Shown piece after piece: positions 1-6,657 of a DNA stretch of 24,076 nt; the first letter of the stretch is position 1; the number at the start of each line of letters is the position of its first letter. Below the pieces are notes generated by a model. It was not told where the DNA came from. It did no database searches and saw only the letters and a program-made list of their open reading frames with translations. The DNA lies in contig CAYSCV010000007.1 of assembly GCA_964429715.1 (NCBI GenBank), forward strand, positions 1 to 24,076, read 5' to 3'. This stretch comes from JACPNA01 sp964429715. Its GTDB lineage: Archaea > Nanobdellota > Nanobdellia > Woesearchaeales > GW2011-AR9. The translations under genes were made by a program, and so were the position numbers.

Positions 1-1
1 A

Positions 2-967
2 GAGTGTTGGAATGGGAAGTTTTTTCAGGTTTCTACGGGTAATTTTGCGCAGTTTTGGACGCGAGATTTTGGGTGGTGTGTTGGGGCGTTACTGGAGTTA
101 GAATATGAGAAGGAAGTGCAATTGACGTTGAAGTATGCGTTGAATAAGTTTAAGCAGTATGGGAAAGTGACAACGACGATTACACCTCAGGGAAAGCCAT
201 ATGATTTTCCTAATTTTAGTGTAGATGCGTTACCTTGGTTGATTCATGCAATCAGAAAATCAGGTTTTGTGCATTATCCTTATAAAGATTTTTTGAATAA
301 AGAGATTGGGAAGTATTTTGAGAAAGTGGTTAATCCGAGTACAGGGTTGGTTCGTCCAGAAGTGCATTTTTCGTCCATTAAGGATTTTGCGAAGCGAAAG
401 AGTGCGTGTTATGATAATTGTATGGTAGCGTTATTAGCGCAAACTTTACAAGGGATGCCAGGAATAGTTAATCCGTTTCAAGAATATGATTATGAGCAGT
501 TATTAAAGCGGCATTTTTGGAATGAGAATTATTTTTATGATGATCTGGCGAAAAAGGAATATGTGGCGGGAGATGCGAATATTTTTCCGTTTCTGTTGGG
601 GATTGTGAAGGATAAGAAGATGTTGAAAAAATCTGTGCAGGCGATTCGTGATGCGGGGTTAGATGAACCGTTTCCGCTTAAGTATACTTCACAACGTGAA
701 CAGGGGAGGTTTATTTGGCAGGAGATGGCAATGTGGAATTATGAAGGGAATACGATTTGGACGCATATGGGACCGTTGTATATTAAATTAGTTTCACAAG
801 TTGATACAGCGTATGCTACGGAGTTAAAAAAACGGTATGGGCACTGGATTGAGCATTTTGGGAATTATTTAGAAGTATTTGAGGCTAGCGGGAAGCCGTA
901 TAGTAGTCCGTTTTATGTTTGCGATAGAGGAATGTTATGGGCAGTGAATTATTTGATGTTGAAGTAG
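2..967 (+). CDS. Six-hairpin glycosidase-like protein, 5'-truncated by the window edge
   Basis: The reading frame is open from base 2 to the TAG at 965-967, so the gene begins before the window; the first in-window GTG (116) is not a convincing start because the upstream frame is equally protein-like. Visible stretches include a FWTRDFGWCVGALLE segment near the truncated start and a FSVDALPWLIHAIR segment about 50 residues later. The regular Trp/Tyr-rich helices resemble the alpha/alpha-toroid of six-hairpin glycosidases such as amylo-alpha-1,6-glucosidase relatives. Catalytic acids cannot be assigned with confidence. A GT2 glycosyltransferase follows 19 bases later on the same strand, consistent with a small carbohydrate operon. 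The fold assignment is an inference from pattern only; substrate unknown. Confidence 0.5.
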   Translation, partial: ECWNGKFFQVSTGNFAQFWTRDFGWCVGALLELEYEKEVQLTLKYALNKFKQYGKVTTTITPQGKPYDFPNFSVDALPWLIHAIRKSGFVHYPYKDFLNKEIGKYFEKVVNPSTGLVRPEVHFSSIKDFAKRKSACYDNCMVALLAQTLQGMPGIVNPFQEYDYEQLLKRHFWNENYFYDDLAKKEYVAGDANIFPFLLGIVKDKKMLKKSVQAIRDAGLDEPFPLKYTSQREQGRFIWQEMAMWNYEGNTIWTHMGPLYIKLVSQVDTAYATELKKRYGHWIEHFGNYLEVFEASGKPYSSPFYVCDRGMLWAVNYLMLK

Positions 968-969
968 TT

Positions 970-975
970 GGAGGG
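970..975 (+). promoter_or_regulatory. Shine-Dalgarno site GGAGGG for the glycosyltransferase
   Basis: GGAGGG lies 11 bases before ATG 987. It overlaps the alternative GTG at 975, which therefore cannot use it. This decides the start at 987. Confidence 0.6.
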
Positions 976-986
976 TGTTTGAAATT

Positions 987-1712
987 ATGAGTGTGTTTCT
1001 TTCGGTGATTATTCCGGCGTACAATGAGGAGAAGTATATTCGTAAGACGCTGCATAGTTTGAAGATGCAAACTTTTCAAGATTTTGAAGTGATTGTGGTT
1101 GCAAATGGATGCAGGGATGGAACGGAAGGAGTGGTGCGTAAGAGAATTGGTGCAGATGGTTCTGGGAAGTTGAAATTATTTTCGTTATCTAAAGCGCATG
1201 TGTCTATGGCGAGAAATTATGGCGCGGGTGCGGCACAGGGGGAGGTGTTGGTGTTTCTTGATGCGGATACAGAGTTGGAGCAAGATACGTTATTGAAGAT
1301 ACAAGAGCAGTTTCGATTGGATGGTTCACGTTCAAATGATGTTGCTGTTGCGACAACTTTAGTTCGAGCGGATAAAGATTTGTTTCGTTATAAAATGGTG
1401 ATGAGTTTTAAAAATGTTCAGCATAGGTTAGGAATCTATAAAGGATGCAGCGGGATATTAGTGTGTCGGGCGGAGGATTTTAAAACGGTAGGTGGGTATG
1501 ATGATCTTACGGTACGAGAGCATCGGAAGTTAATTTTGAAGTTGTTATCGTTTGGAAGAGGAGGGTATAGTTGTGTTGAGACGTATGTCATTACATCGAT
1601 GCGGCGTTTTGAGGTGTGGGGTATACGTAGAGCGATGTTGTTTTGGATCAGACAGTGGATGAAAGATAAGACGAAAGGGTTAGAGAAGAGTGAGTATGAA
1701 TGTGTGCGGTGA
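987..1712 (+). CDS. Family 2 glycosyltransferase (GT-A fold)
   Basis: The 241-residue protein begins with a classic GT2 N-terminus, LSVIIPAYNEEKYI (residues 5-18), followed by the nucleotide-binding strand FEVIVVANGC and the metal-binding DAD motif at residues 92-94 (FLDADTELE). It should transfer a sugar from a nucleotide-sugar donor on the cytosolic face; there is no clear transmembrane segment, although the C-terminus is basic and aromatic and could be membrane-peripheral. The ATG at 987 is preferred over the GTG at 975 because GGAGGG sits 11 bases upstream and residue 2 onward matches the usual family start. It lies directly downstream of the glycosidase-like gene and is followed by a T-rich terminator. 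Acceptor and product are unknown. Confidence 0.85.
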   Translation: MSVFLSVIIPAYNEEKYIRKTLHSLKMQTFQDFEVIVVANGCRDGTEGVVRKRIGADGSGKLKLFSLSKAHVSMARNYGAGAAQGEVLVFLDADTELEQDTLLKIQEQFRLDGSRSNDVAVATTLVRADKDLFRYKMVMSFKNVQHRLGIYKGCSGILVCRAEDFKTVGGYDDLTVREHRKLILKLLSFGRGGYSCVETYVITSMRRFEVWGIRRAMLFWIRQWMKDKTKGLEKSEYECVR

Positions 1713-1723
1713 TGTTATTATAA

Positions 1724-1736
1724 TTTTCTTTTTTTC
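1724..1736 (+). terminator. T-rich transcription terminator
   Basis: An oligo-T tract (TTTT-C-TTTTTTT-C) begins 12 bases after the glycosyltransferase stop. Archaeal polymerase terminates at such tracts without needing a hairpin. Confidence 0.5.
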
Positions 1737-1744
1737 TGAAGTAG

Positions 1745-1754
1745 TTTTATATAC
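1745..1754 (+). promoter_or_regulatory. TATA box of the DUF4258 toxin gene
   Basis: TTTTATATAC is centred about 25 bases before ATG 1775, so transcription should begin at or next to the start codon, giving a leaderless mRNA. Confidence 0.6.
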
Positions 1755-1774
1755 TTGTATCTCTTTGTATCTAC

Positions 1775-2008
1775 ATGGGTGAGGTATTTTACCAAGGAAA
1801 AATATTGGTCATTACAGTTCATGCAGTGAAGCGAGCGAGGGAACGTATGATTGCGTATCCGGATCAAGTGTATGCGGTGCTTCGTTCAGGGCGTGTTGAA
1901 AAATTTGGTAAAAATGGAATTAAATTTATCCAACGAGGGAAGCGTGGTTCGGTGATCTGTGTTGGCGAGGATATTGGCCAGTATATTATTATAAAAATAG
2001 TTGAGTGA
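1775..2008 (+). CDS. DUF4258-type toxin of a toxin-antitoxin pair
   Basis: The 77-residue basic protein has the DUF4258 pattern: HAVKRARERMIAYPDQV (His then spaced Arg residues), a VLRSGRVEKFG turn, and a C-terminal beta-rich ICVGEDIGQYIIIKIV. DUF4258 proteins are related to RelE/MqsR-like small RNases and usually sit next to a zinc-finger antitoxin, as here. The toxin gene comes first and the antitoxin starts 11 bases after its stop, the MqsRA-like order. A TATA box 25 bases upstream suggests a leaderless message. RNase activity is inferred from family and context; no catalytic residue is proven. Confidence 0.7.
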   Translation: MGEVFYQGKILVITVHAVKRARERMIAYPDQVYAVLRSGRVEKFGKNGIKFIQRGKRGSVICVGEDIGQYIIIKIVE

Positions 2009-2019
2009 GGTAATTAACT

Positions 2020-2328
2020 ATGAAATGTCCACTATGTCAAGCAATGATGGAACTTAAAGCAGATAAAATTGAACAAGATGGTGTAGCGTTCGATGCTTAT
2101 CGATGTACGAACTGTGGTGAAGAAATTATGACAATGAAGCAGTTGAAAGTACTTGCAGGTAAGTATCGAAAATTGCGAAAAGCTAAGGAAATTACGTTTG
2201 CACAATGGGGGAATAGTCTTGCGATGAGAATTCCAAGAGATGTTGCAGATGAATATCATCTGACGGCCGGTTCACAAGCAATGTTAGTTAAAGAGAAAGA
2301 AGGGATGAGAATTATTCCAAGGGGATGA
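2020..2328 (+). CDS. Hybrid antitoxin: YgiT/MqsA-type zinc finger plus AbrB/MazE-like domain
   Basis: Residues 1-35 form a YgiT-type zinc finger with CxxC pairs at C3/C6 and C29/C32. Residues 58-101 contain a MazE/AbrB swapped-hairpin DNA-binding pattern (FAQWGNSLAMRIPRDVADEY, then LTAG). In MqsA the zinc finger binds the toxin and a helix-turn-helix binds DNA; here the second half is an AbrB-type domain instead. An SD-like GAGGT precedes the ATG, in keeping with its position as second gene. Base use is A-rich, unlike the G/T-rich neighbours, which hints at later acquisition. The module probably autoregulates through the AbrB domain; this is inference. Confidence 0.75.
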   Translation: MKCPLCQAMMELKADKIEQDGVAFDAYRCTNCGEEIMTMKQLKVLAGKYRKLRKAKEITFAQWGNSLAMRIPRDVADEYHLTAGSQAMLVKEKEGMRIIPRG

Positions 2329-2334
2329 TTGCAT

Positions 2335-3069
2335 CTAACAATTTAATTTATTTTCTCCTTGTGTCAAGCAGGTGATTTTGTGTTCTATGATGGTGTAAGA
2401 GGAGATTTGGGGGTTATCAAATTTTTGTTTACAGCAGATGTTTTTGGCGGTGTTCTGGCTGAGTTGGGTGTAGGAGTTTTCTAGATCTTTGAGTTGTTGT
2501 TTTACTTGAGTTAATTCTTCTTTGTTGTCTTGCTGCTGCAGAGTGCATTTTTCTTGTACTTGTTGTGTTTTTTCTGTTGTTTGTTTTTGAAGTAAGGCTA
2601 TTTGTTCGTTTTTGAGTTCGATTTTTTGTTTGAGTTCGTCGTCTTTTGCGAGCAATTTTTGTTCAGAGGATGATTTTTGTATTTCGAGCTGCTGGGTTAG
2701 GGTTTGTTTTTCTAACGTGTTGGTTTTTTCAAAAAGTTCGAGTTCTTTTGTTGCTGTTTTTTGGGTGATTTGACATTCTATTAGTTGCTGGGTGGTTTGT
2801 TTGAGGTTGTCTTTGGTTTCTTGATATTGGGTACTATACAACGTGAGGTTACTTTTTGTTGATTCGAGGTTTTGGCTGACTTGTTGAATATTCTTGGTGT
2901 AGGTTTCTAGGTTTGTGTTACTATTTTCTATGTCTTTGTAAATGCTATAGCCTTGATAGCTTGGTTTGATAACGAAGAGGAAGAGAATGGCGATGATGGT
3001 TACAAGTCCTAGAGCGGGGAAGAGAAAAGTTTTCTTTTTTTCTTTTCTTCCATAGAGCGGTTCGTACAT
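2335..3069 (-). CDS. Membrane-anchored long coiled-coil protein, function unknown
   Basis: The 244-residue protein has a basic N-terminus (GRKEKKK), one transmembrane segment at about residues 15-34 (FLFPALGLVTIIAILFLFVI), then about 170 residues of Q/T/K/E-rich heptad-like sequence without proline, ending in a short tail with a Cys pair (ICCKQKF) and two further Cys. Topology is probably N-in with the coiled coil outside. It is convergent with the antitoxin gene (6 bases between stops). A TATA box 27 bases before the ATG indicates a leaderless transcript. It could be a cell-surface or septal spacer protein; no family is recognised. Confidence 0.6.
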   Translation of the reverse strand: MYEPLYGRKEKKKTFLFPALGLVTIIAILFLFVIKPSYQGYSIYKDIENSNTNLETYTKNIQQVSQNLESTKSNLTLYSTQYQETKDNLKQTTQQLIECQITQKTATKELELFEKTNTLEKQTLTQQLEIQKSSSEQKLLAKDDELKQKIELKNEQIALLQKQTTEKTQQVQEKCTLQQQDNKEELTQVKQQLKDLENSYTQLSQNTAKNICCKQKFDNPQISSYTIIEHKITCLTQGENKLNC

Positions 3070-3090
3070 AGGGTTATTCTTTTTTTGGAG

Positions 3091-3101
3091 TTTTTATAGG
3101 T
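3091..3101 (-). promoter_or_regulatory. TATA box of the coiled-coil gene
   Basis: Read on the minus strand, CCTATAAAAAC is centred 27 bases upstream of ATG 3069, predicting a leaderless mRNA. Confidence 0.55.
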
Positions 3102-3130
3102 TGCGGAAATTTATGTGTTGAATGGCGAAA

Positions 3131-3140
3131 CGTTAATTAA
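3131..3140 (+). promoter_or_regulatory. TATA-like box of the cytidylate kinase gene
   Basis: CGTTAATTAA is centred 27 bases before ATG 3163. Its spacing supports that ATG as the true start rather than the in-frame GTG at 3115, which lies upstream of the box. Confidence 0.45.
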
Positions 3141-3162
3141 GAGGTGGTTCTTTTTTGTTTTT

Positions 3163-3747
3163 ATGATTATTACAATTTCGGGGAGTCCGGGGAGTGGGAA
3201 GAGTACAATTGCGAAGATGTTAGTTAATAGATTGGGGTATGAACGGGTGTATGCAGGCGGTATTATGAGGGATACGGCACGAGAGCGGGGTTTGACGCTT
3301 GAGCAATTTATGAAGTATTTGGCTTGTGATACTACACTTGAAAAAGAGATTGATTATAAAGTAAGGGATAAAGCGTATGCACTTGAAAAGACGGGGAAAG
3401 ATGTTTTGGTAGAAGGAAGGGTGCATTATCATTTGATTCCTGAGTCACTTAAAATTTATATTAAAGTTGATGTACGAGAGGGGGCGAGAAGGATTCTCAA
3501 TGATTTACAAGATACACAGGCAAGTGCGGATCGCAATCAGGAAATTGTGAGTACAATTGAAGAAATGGTTAGGCTTAATACTCAACGTGAAGAGACGGAT
3601 GCGCTGCGGTATCGGTGTTTATATGGTATTGATCATCGGGTTGAGTCACAGTATGATTTGGTGATTGATACCACTCATTTGACGATTGTTCAAGGGGCAG
3701 AGAAAGTGTTGGAGTTTGTGCGGAAAAGGAGGGGAAAAGGTTTATAA
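3163..3747 (+). CDS. cmk: Archaeal-type cytidylate kinase
   Basis: The 194-residue protein phosphorylates CMP/dCMP to the diphosphate with ATP. The start at 3163 gives the typical MIITISGSPGSGKST N-terminus with the P-loop at residues 7-14. The NMP-binding region follows (AGGIMRDTARERGLTLEQF), as in the archaeal Cmk family that shares this short form. The EGRVHYH segment and the LID region TQREETDALRYRCLYGID contain the arginines expected for phosphoryl transfer. With the downstream pyrBI and pyrG it covers several steps of pyrimidine nucleotide supply. FKBP follows from its own promoter 45 bases later. Confidence 0.88.
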   Translation: MIITISGSPGSGKSTIAKMLVNRLGYERVYAGGIMRDTARERGLTLEQFMKYLACDTTLEKEIDYKVRDKAYALEKTGKDVLVEGRVHYHLIPESLKIYIKVDVREGARRILNDLQDTQASADRNQEIVSTIEEMVRLNTQREETDALRYRCLYGIDHRVESQYDLVIDTTHLTIVQGAEKVLEFVRKRRGKGL

Positions 3748-3750
3748 ATA
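3741..3750 (+). promoter_or_regulatory. TATA box of the FKBP gene
   Basis: TTTATAAATA, preceded by an A/G-rich stretch that could serve as BRE, overlaps the end of cmk. A start near 3770 would leave a leader of about 20 bases carrying GAGG at 3781-3784, eight bases before ATG 3793. Confidence 0.6.
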
Positions 3751-3792
3751 TCTATCAGGATGTTTTAGTAAATATTATTTGAGGTTTAATTT

Positions 3793-4473
3793 ATGGCAGA
3801 AACAATTCAAGTACATGATTTTGTAGAAGTGGATTATACGGGAAAGTTACCGGATGGGTCGGTGTTTGATACAACAAGTGCGGATGTTGCTGCAAAGAGT
3901 GGGATTAGGTCAGAGAAGACGAGTTATGGTTCTTTAGTTATTTGTGTTGGGGAGCGGCAGATTTTACCTGGTATTGATGCGCAGTTAGTTGGCAAAGAAG
4001 TGGGACGTGAGTATACGATGAGTTTGTCTGCGGAGCAGGCGTTTGGGAAGCGAGATATTAAGAAGATGAAGATTGTGCCAATCAATAATTTTCAGGAACA
4101 TAATTTGATGCCACAGCCGGGATTGCAGGTTGATGTAGATGGAGAGATTGGGTTTGTGACAAGTGTATCTGGCGGCAGAGTGATTGTGAATTTTAATCAT
4201 CCCTTAGCGGGAAAAGATGTGGTGTATACTGTTATGGTTCGGCGGAAGATAATTGATGTGAAAGAGAAAGTGGAGTATTATATTTGTTCGACGTTTCGAT
4301 TGAAGAAAGAGGCGGTGAAGGTTGTTGTCGTTGAAGGGAAAGCTACGGTGGATGTGCCGTTTGTGCTGCCAGCGCAATTTTTTGAAGCGATGAGTAAACG
4401 GTTGCAGGAGATTGTGGGGTTGAAGGAAGTGGAAATTATTGGTAAACAAGTGCAGCAAAAAGGGGTGGTGTAA
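3793..4473 (+). CDS. FKBP-type peptidyl-prolyl isomerase, long archaeal form
   Basis: The 226-residue protein has the FKBP core split by an insert-in-flap chaperone domain, as in SlyD-like archaeal FKBPs. The active-site strand VEVDYTGKLPDGSVFDTT (about residues 11-28) and the ILPGIDAQLVGKEVG helix are clear. The flap insert follows AFGKRD, and the core closes with VNFNHPLAGKDVVYTV. Residues after about 155 form an extra C-terminal alpha/beta domain found in the long archaeal type. It is cytosolic and catalyses proline isomerisation during folding. An SD GAGG lies eight bases before the ATG. Confidence 0.9.
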   Translation: MAETIQVHDFVEVDYTGKLPDGSVFDTTSADVAAKSGIRSEKTSYGSLVICVGERQILPGIDAQLVGKEVGREYTMSLSAEQAFGKRDIKKMKIVPINNFQEHNLMPQPGLQVDVDGEIGFVTSVSGGRVIVNFNHPLAGKDVVYTVMVRRKIIDVKEKVEYYICSTFRLKKEAVKVVVVEGKATVDVPFVLPAQFFEAMSKRLQEIVGLKEVEIIGKQVQQKGVV

Positions 4474-4538
4474 GGTTTTAGTTGGGTTTGTTGTTGTTGT
4501 TTGTTAGTCAATTACCTCCATTTTGCAGTGCAATAATC

Positions 4539-4547
4539 TTTATAAAT
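4539..4547 (+). promoter_or_regulatory. TATA box of ftsZ
   Basis: TTTATAAAT lies 64 bases before the ATG. The predicted start near 4570 gives a leader of about 40 bases with AGGTGA at 4596-4601, making ftsZ one of the few leadered first genes here. Confidence 0.6.
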
Positions 4548-4610
4548 AAAAGTTCATTCTACGTTCTGTTTCAGAGTAAGTAGATGTTAAAAAATAGGTG
4601 ACTTATTATT

Positions 4611-5774
4611 ATGGATAGTTATACTAGTACAAATAATATAAATGATACGCGAAAGAGTACGTTTGGGGCAGGGATTACACTAGGGCCGAAAGCGGATGAT
4701 TCGTTTCCAACACAGCGAAAAAATTCTTCGATTGATGAGGAGTTAGAGCGGTTAATTGCTTCACATAAAACACGAATTAGGGTAGTTGGGTGTGGCGGCG
4801 GTGGAAATAATACGATTAATAGGATTTCTGAAGTGGGTATCAAAGGGATTGAGACGATTGCAATGAATACGGATGCGCAGGATTTATTGTATACAAATGC
4901 GGATAAGAAGTTGCTTATTGGCAAGCAGTTGACGCAGGGGTTAGGTGCGGGTTCGAATCCAAAGATTGGTGAGGAAGCGGCAAAAGAAAATGAGGCGGAT
5001 ATTAAGAAGCTTTTGGAAGGAGCAGATATGATTTTTATTACGTGCGGGTTAGGTGGGGGAACGGGTACAGGGAGTGCGCCGTTTGTGGCGTCGGTTGCGC
5101 GCAAGATGGGGATGTTGAGTGTTGCTATCGTGACGATGCCGTTTATGATGGAGGGGAGTCATCGGTTTGAGACTGCGATGATTGGGCTTGAGAAGTTAGA
5201 ACAGGCAGTGAATACGTTAATTGTGATTCCTAATGAGAAGCTGCTTGAGTTAGCACCGCATTTGCCATTGCAGACGGCATTTAAAGTAGCGGATGAGATT
5301 TTAACCAATGCGGTGAAGGGGATTGCGGAGTTAGTGACGAGAGCTGGTTTAGTTAATTTGGATTTTGCGGATGTGAAGACGATTATGAGCGAGGGGGGAG
5401 TGGCAATGATTGGTGTAGGTGAGAGTGATCATTCTGATAAACGGGCGGAGGAGTCAGTTGAGCGGGCTCTTGGTAATCCGTTAATTGATGTTGATATTAG
5501 CAATGCGACGGGGGCGTTGATTAATATTTCGGGCGGGGAGAATTTGACGCTTGAGGAGTCACGTAAGATTGTGGAGACGGTGGGCAATCGATTAGATCCG
5601 AAAGCAAAAATTATTTGGGGGGCGCAGATTTACAAAGATTTAGAGAAGACGGTGCGAACGATGGTTATAATTACGGGTGTGCATTCTGATCAGATATTTG
5701 GGGAAGGGAATAGTATTACGGCGGGAAAGAAGAAAGCGATTGAGCAGGAGTTAGGGATTGATTTTATGAGTTAA
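4611..5774 (+). CDS. ftsZ: Cell division GTPase FtsZ
   Basis: The 387-residue tubulin homologue polymerises into the division ring. After a 50-residue Ser/Thr-rich N-terminal extension come the nucleotide-binding VVGCGGGGNN (58-67), the tubulin signature GGGTGTG (148-154), and the T7 synergy loop NLDFADVKTIM (249-259) with both Asp needed for GTP hydrolysis at the subunit interface. The C-terminal domain ends in a short GIDFMS tail rather than a long linker. An AGGTGA SD lies nine bases before the ATG. The gene is monocistronic and convergent with the RelE toxin, whose stop is only one base away. Confidence 0.96.
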   Translation: MDSYTSTNNINDTRKSTFGAGITLGPKADDSFPTQRKNSSIDEELERLIASHKTRIRVVGCGGGGNNTINRISEVGIKGIETIAMNTDAQDLLYTNADKKLLIGKQLTQGLGAGSNPKIGEEAAKENEADIKKLLEGADMIFITCGLGGGTGTGSAPFVASVARKMGMLSVAIVTMPFMMEGSHRFETAMIGLEKLEQAVNTLIVIPNEKLLELAPHLPLQTAFKVADEILTNAVKGIAELVTRAGLVNLDFADVKTIMSEGGVAMIGVGESDHSDKRAEESVERALGNPLIDVDISNATGALINISGGENLTLEESRKIVETVGNRLDPKAKIIWGAQIYKDLEKTVRTMVIITGVHSDQIFGEGNSITAGKKKAIEQELGIDFMS

Positions 5775-5775
5775 T

Positions 5776-6111
5776 CTAATATTTGAAGCGTTTTTCATAT
5801 TCTTTGTGGTCAAACCATTCTAGAATTACACTAATTACAATAACTTCTTCACGAGCAATTGAGTATATTAATCTCCAGGCTTTTGGTAAATCATATTTCC
5901 AAATGTTTGTGACCCCGTATTTTTGTGTATATTCTTTTGGGATGAGTCTTTTTTGAATTTGGATTCCACAGAATGCGTTTTCTTCAATATTTATTAATGC
6001 TTGTTTAATGAGTTTGAATAGTTCACGTTCTTGTTCATCTCCTTCTTCTAGTTTATAAAAAGCGTCTCTTACTTTTTCATCAGCGAAGCGATAGTTAGAG
6101 GGAAGTTTCAT
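5776..6111 (-). CDS. RelE/ParE-superfamily toxin
   Basis: The 111-residue protein has a helical N-terminus (EKVRDAFYKLEEGDEQERELF), a strand-turn QIQKRLIPKEYTQKYGVTNIW, then the RelE/ParE core YDLPKAWRLIYSIAREEVIVISVILEWFDHKEYEKRF. The LPKAWRLIY and ILEWFDHKEYEKRF blocks are characteristic of the archaeal/DPANN RelE-like toxin group. RelE toxins cleave mRNA at the ribosome; activity here is inferred. The ATG is three bases after the stop of the upstream small gene, so the two are co-translated. It is convergent with ftsZ. Confidence 0.82.
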   Translation of the reverse strand: MKLPSNYRFADEKVRDAFYKLEEGDEQERELFKLIKQALINIEENAFCGIQIQKRLIPKEYTQKYGVTNIWKYDLPKAWRLIYSIAREEVIVISVILEWFDHKEYEKRFKY

Positions 6112-6114
6112 TTT

Positions 6115-6396
6115 TTATCGTAAATCTGTTCGTGCATAATATTTTCTAGCAAGTCCGGGGTTGTATATCCAGCCAATTTTATGTTCTTGGTCTATAGATA
6201 TTTTTCCAGAGGATAATAAATAATCAATAATTACGCAGAAAGTTTGATACATCATTTGTTTTGGGAGATTCTCCCAAAGTTTTCTTTTTTTAAATTCGCC
6301 ATCATGTTGTTTAATAAATTCTTCTACCATTAATACGGTGTCTAATCTAGGATAGCGAAGTATTTCTTTTTTTTCAGGAGTAATGAGTTCTAACAT
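6115..6396 (-). CDS. Putative winged-helix antitoxin partner of the RelE toxin
   Basis: The 93-residue protein precedes the toxin and is separated from it by three bases, the classic antitoxin-first order. It matches none of the common antitoxins (RelB, Phd, HTH-XRE, AbrB). It shows two or three helices (PRLDTVLMVEEFIKQ, KRKLWENLP, MMYQTFCVIIDYLLSSGK) and a beta-wing (ISIDQEHKIGWIYNP), which together look like a winged helix. It may bind its own promoter with the basic, aromatic C-terminus (YYARTDLR) contacting the toxin. TATA spacing indicates a leaderless message. Antitoxin role is inferred from gene order. Confidence 0.55.
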   Translation of the reverse strand: MLELITPEKKEILRYPRLDTVLMVEEFIKQHDGEFKKRKLWENLPKQMMYQTFCVIIDYLLSSGKISIDQEHKIGWIYNPGLARKYYARTDLR

Positions 6397-6420
6397 GTTA
6401 TATCATCTGATACAACAAAA

Positions 6421-6430
6421 CTATTTAAAC
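6421..6430 (-). promoter_or_regulatory. TATA box of the RelE-type TA operon
   Basis: On the minus strand GTTTAAATAG is centred about 29 bases before ATG 6396, giving a leaderless or nearly leaderless transcript. Confidence 0.55.
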
Positions 6431-6459
6431 TTTGTGGTTGAGAAAGTTGAATTTGTGAT

Positions 6460-6469
6460 TTTATTTATG
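6460..6469 (+). promoter_or_regulatory. Possible TATA box of the small-RNA candidate at 6495
   Basis: TTTATTTATG on the + strand is centred about 30 bases before the outer arm of the hairpin at 6495. It is a weaker box than those of the protein genes. Confidence 0.3.
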
Positions 6470-6521
6470 TTCTGGTTATTTTTCTGAATTGTAATAGCAA
6501 ATCTCATTAATTCAAGTCGTT

Positions 6522-6547
6522 TCACTCGTGACTTGCTTATCAGCAAG
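6522..6547 (+). repeat. Diverged copy of the GTCAC/CTTGCC hairpin repeat
   Basis: The block TCGTGACTTGC-TTA-GCAAG matches the unit at 10043-10076 apart from a short deletion before it and a few substitutions in the loop. It lies inside the 78-base hairpin. Confidence 0.5.
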
Positions 6548-6646
6548 TATTGAACATTTGTGAGATTTGCTAGAATAGTAAATTGCATAATAAAAGTTCC
6601 AAAATTAATGCAATTAACTATAAGAGCGTTAAATATATATACTCTG

Positions 6647-6654
6647 TTTTTTTT
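6647..6654 (+). terminator. T8 tract downstream of the hairpin element
   Basis: Eight consecutive T follow the two hairpins at 6495-6615 and precede the end of the broken minus-strand gene. The tract suits + strand termination. Confidence 0.35.
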
Positions 6655-6657
6655 AGT

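Larger units (their letters stand above)
6495..6654 (+). ncRNA. Candidate structured small RNA (TAATTCA hairpin family, member 1)
   Basis: This stretch has no convincing open frame. TAGCAAATCTCA (6495-6506) pairs perfectly with TGAGATTTGCTA (6561-6572), closing a 78-base structure. TAATTCA sits one base after the 5' arm (6508-6514). Inside lies a small hairpin ACTTGC/GCAAGT (6531-6548) that belongs to the repeat seen again at 10043-10076. A second hairpin follows, AATTGCAT (6581-6588) with ATGCAATT (6608-6615), and a run of eight T (6647-6654) could end the transcript. A TATA-like box lies about 30 bases upstream. Expression is inferred; a DNA-level protein-binding site is an alternative. Confidence 0.4.
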
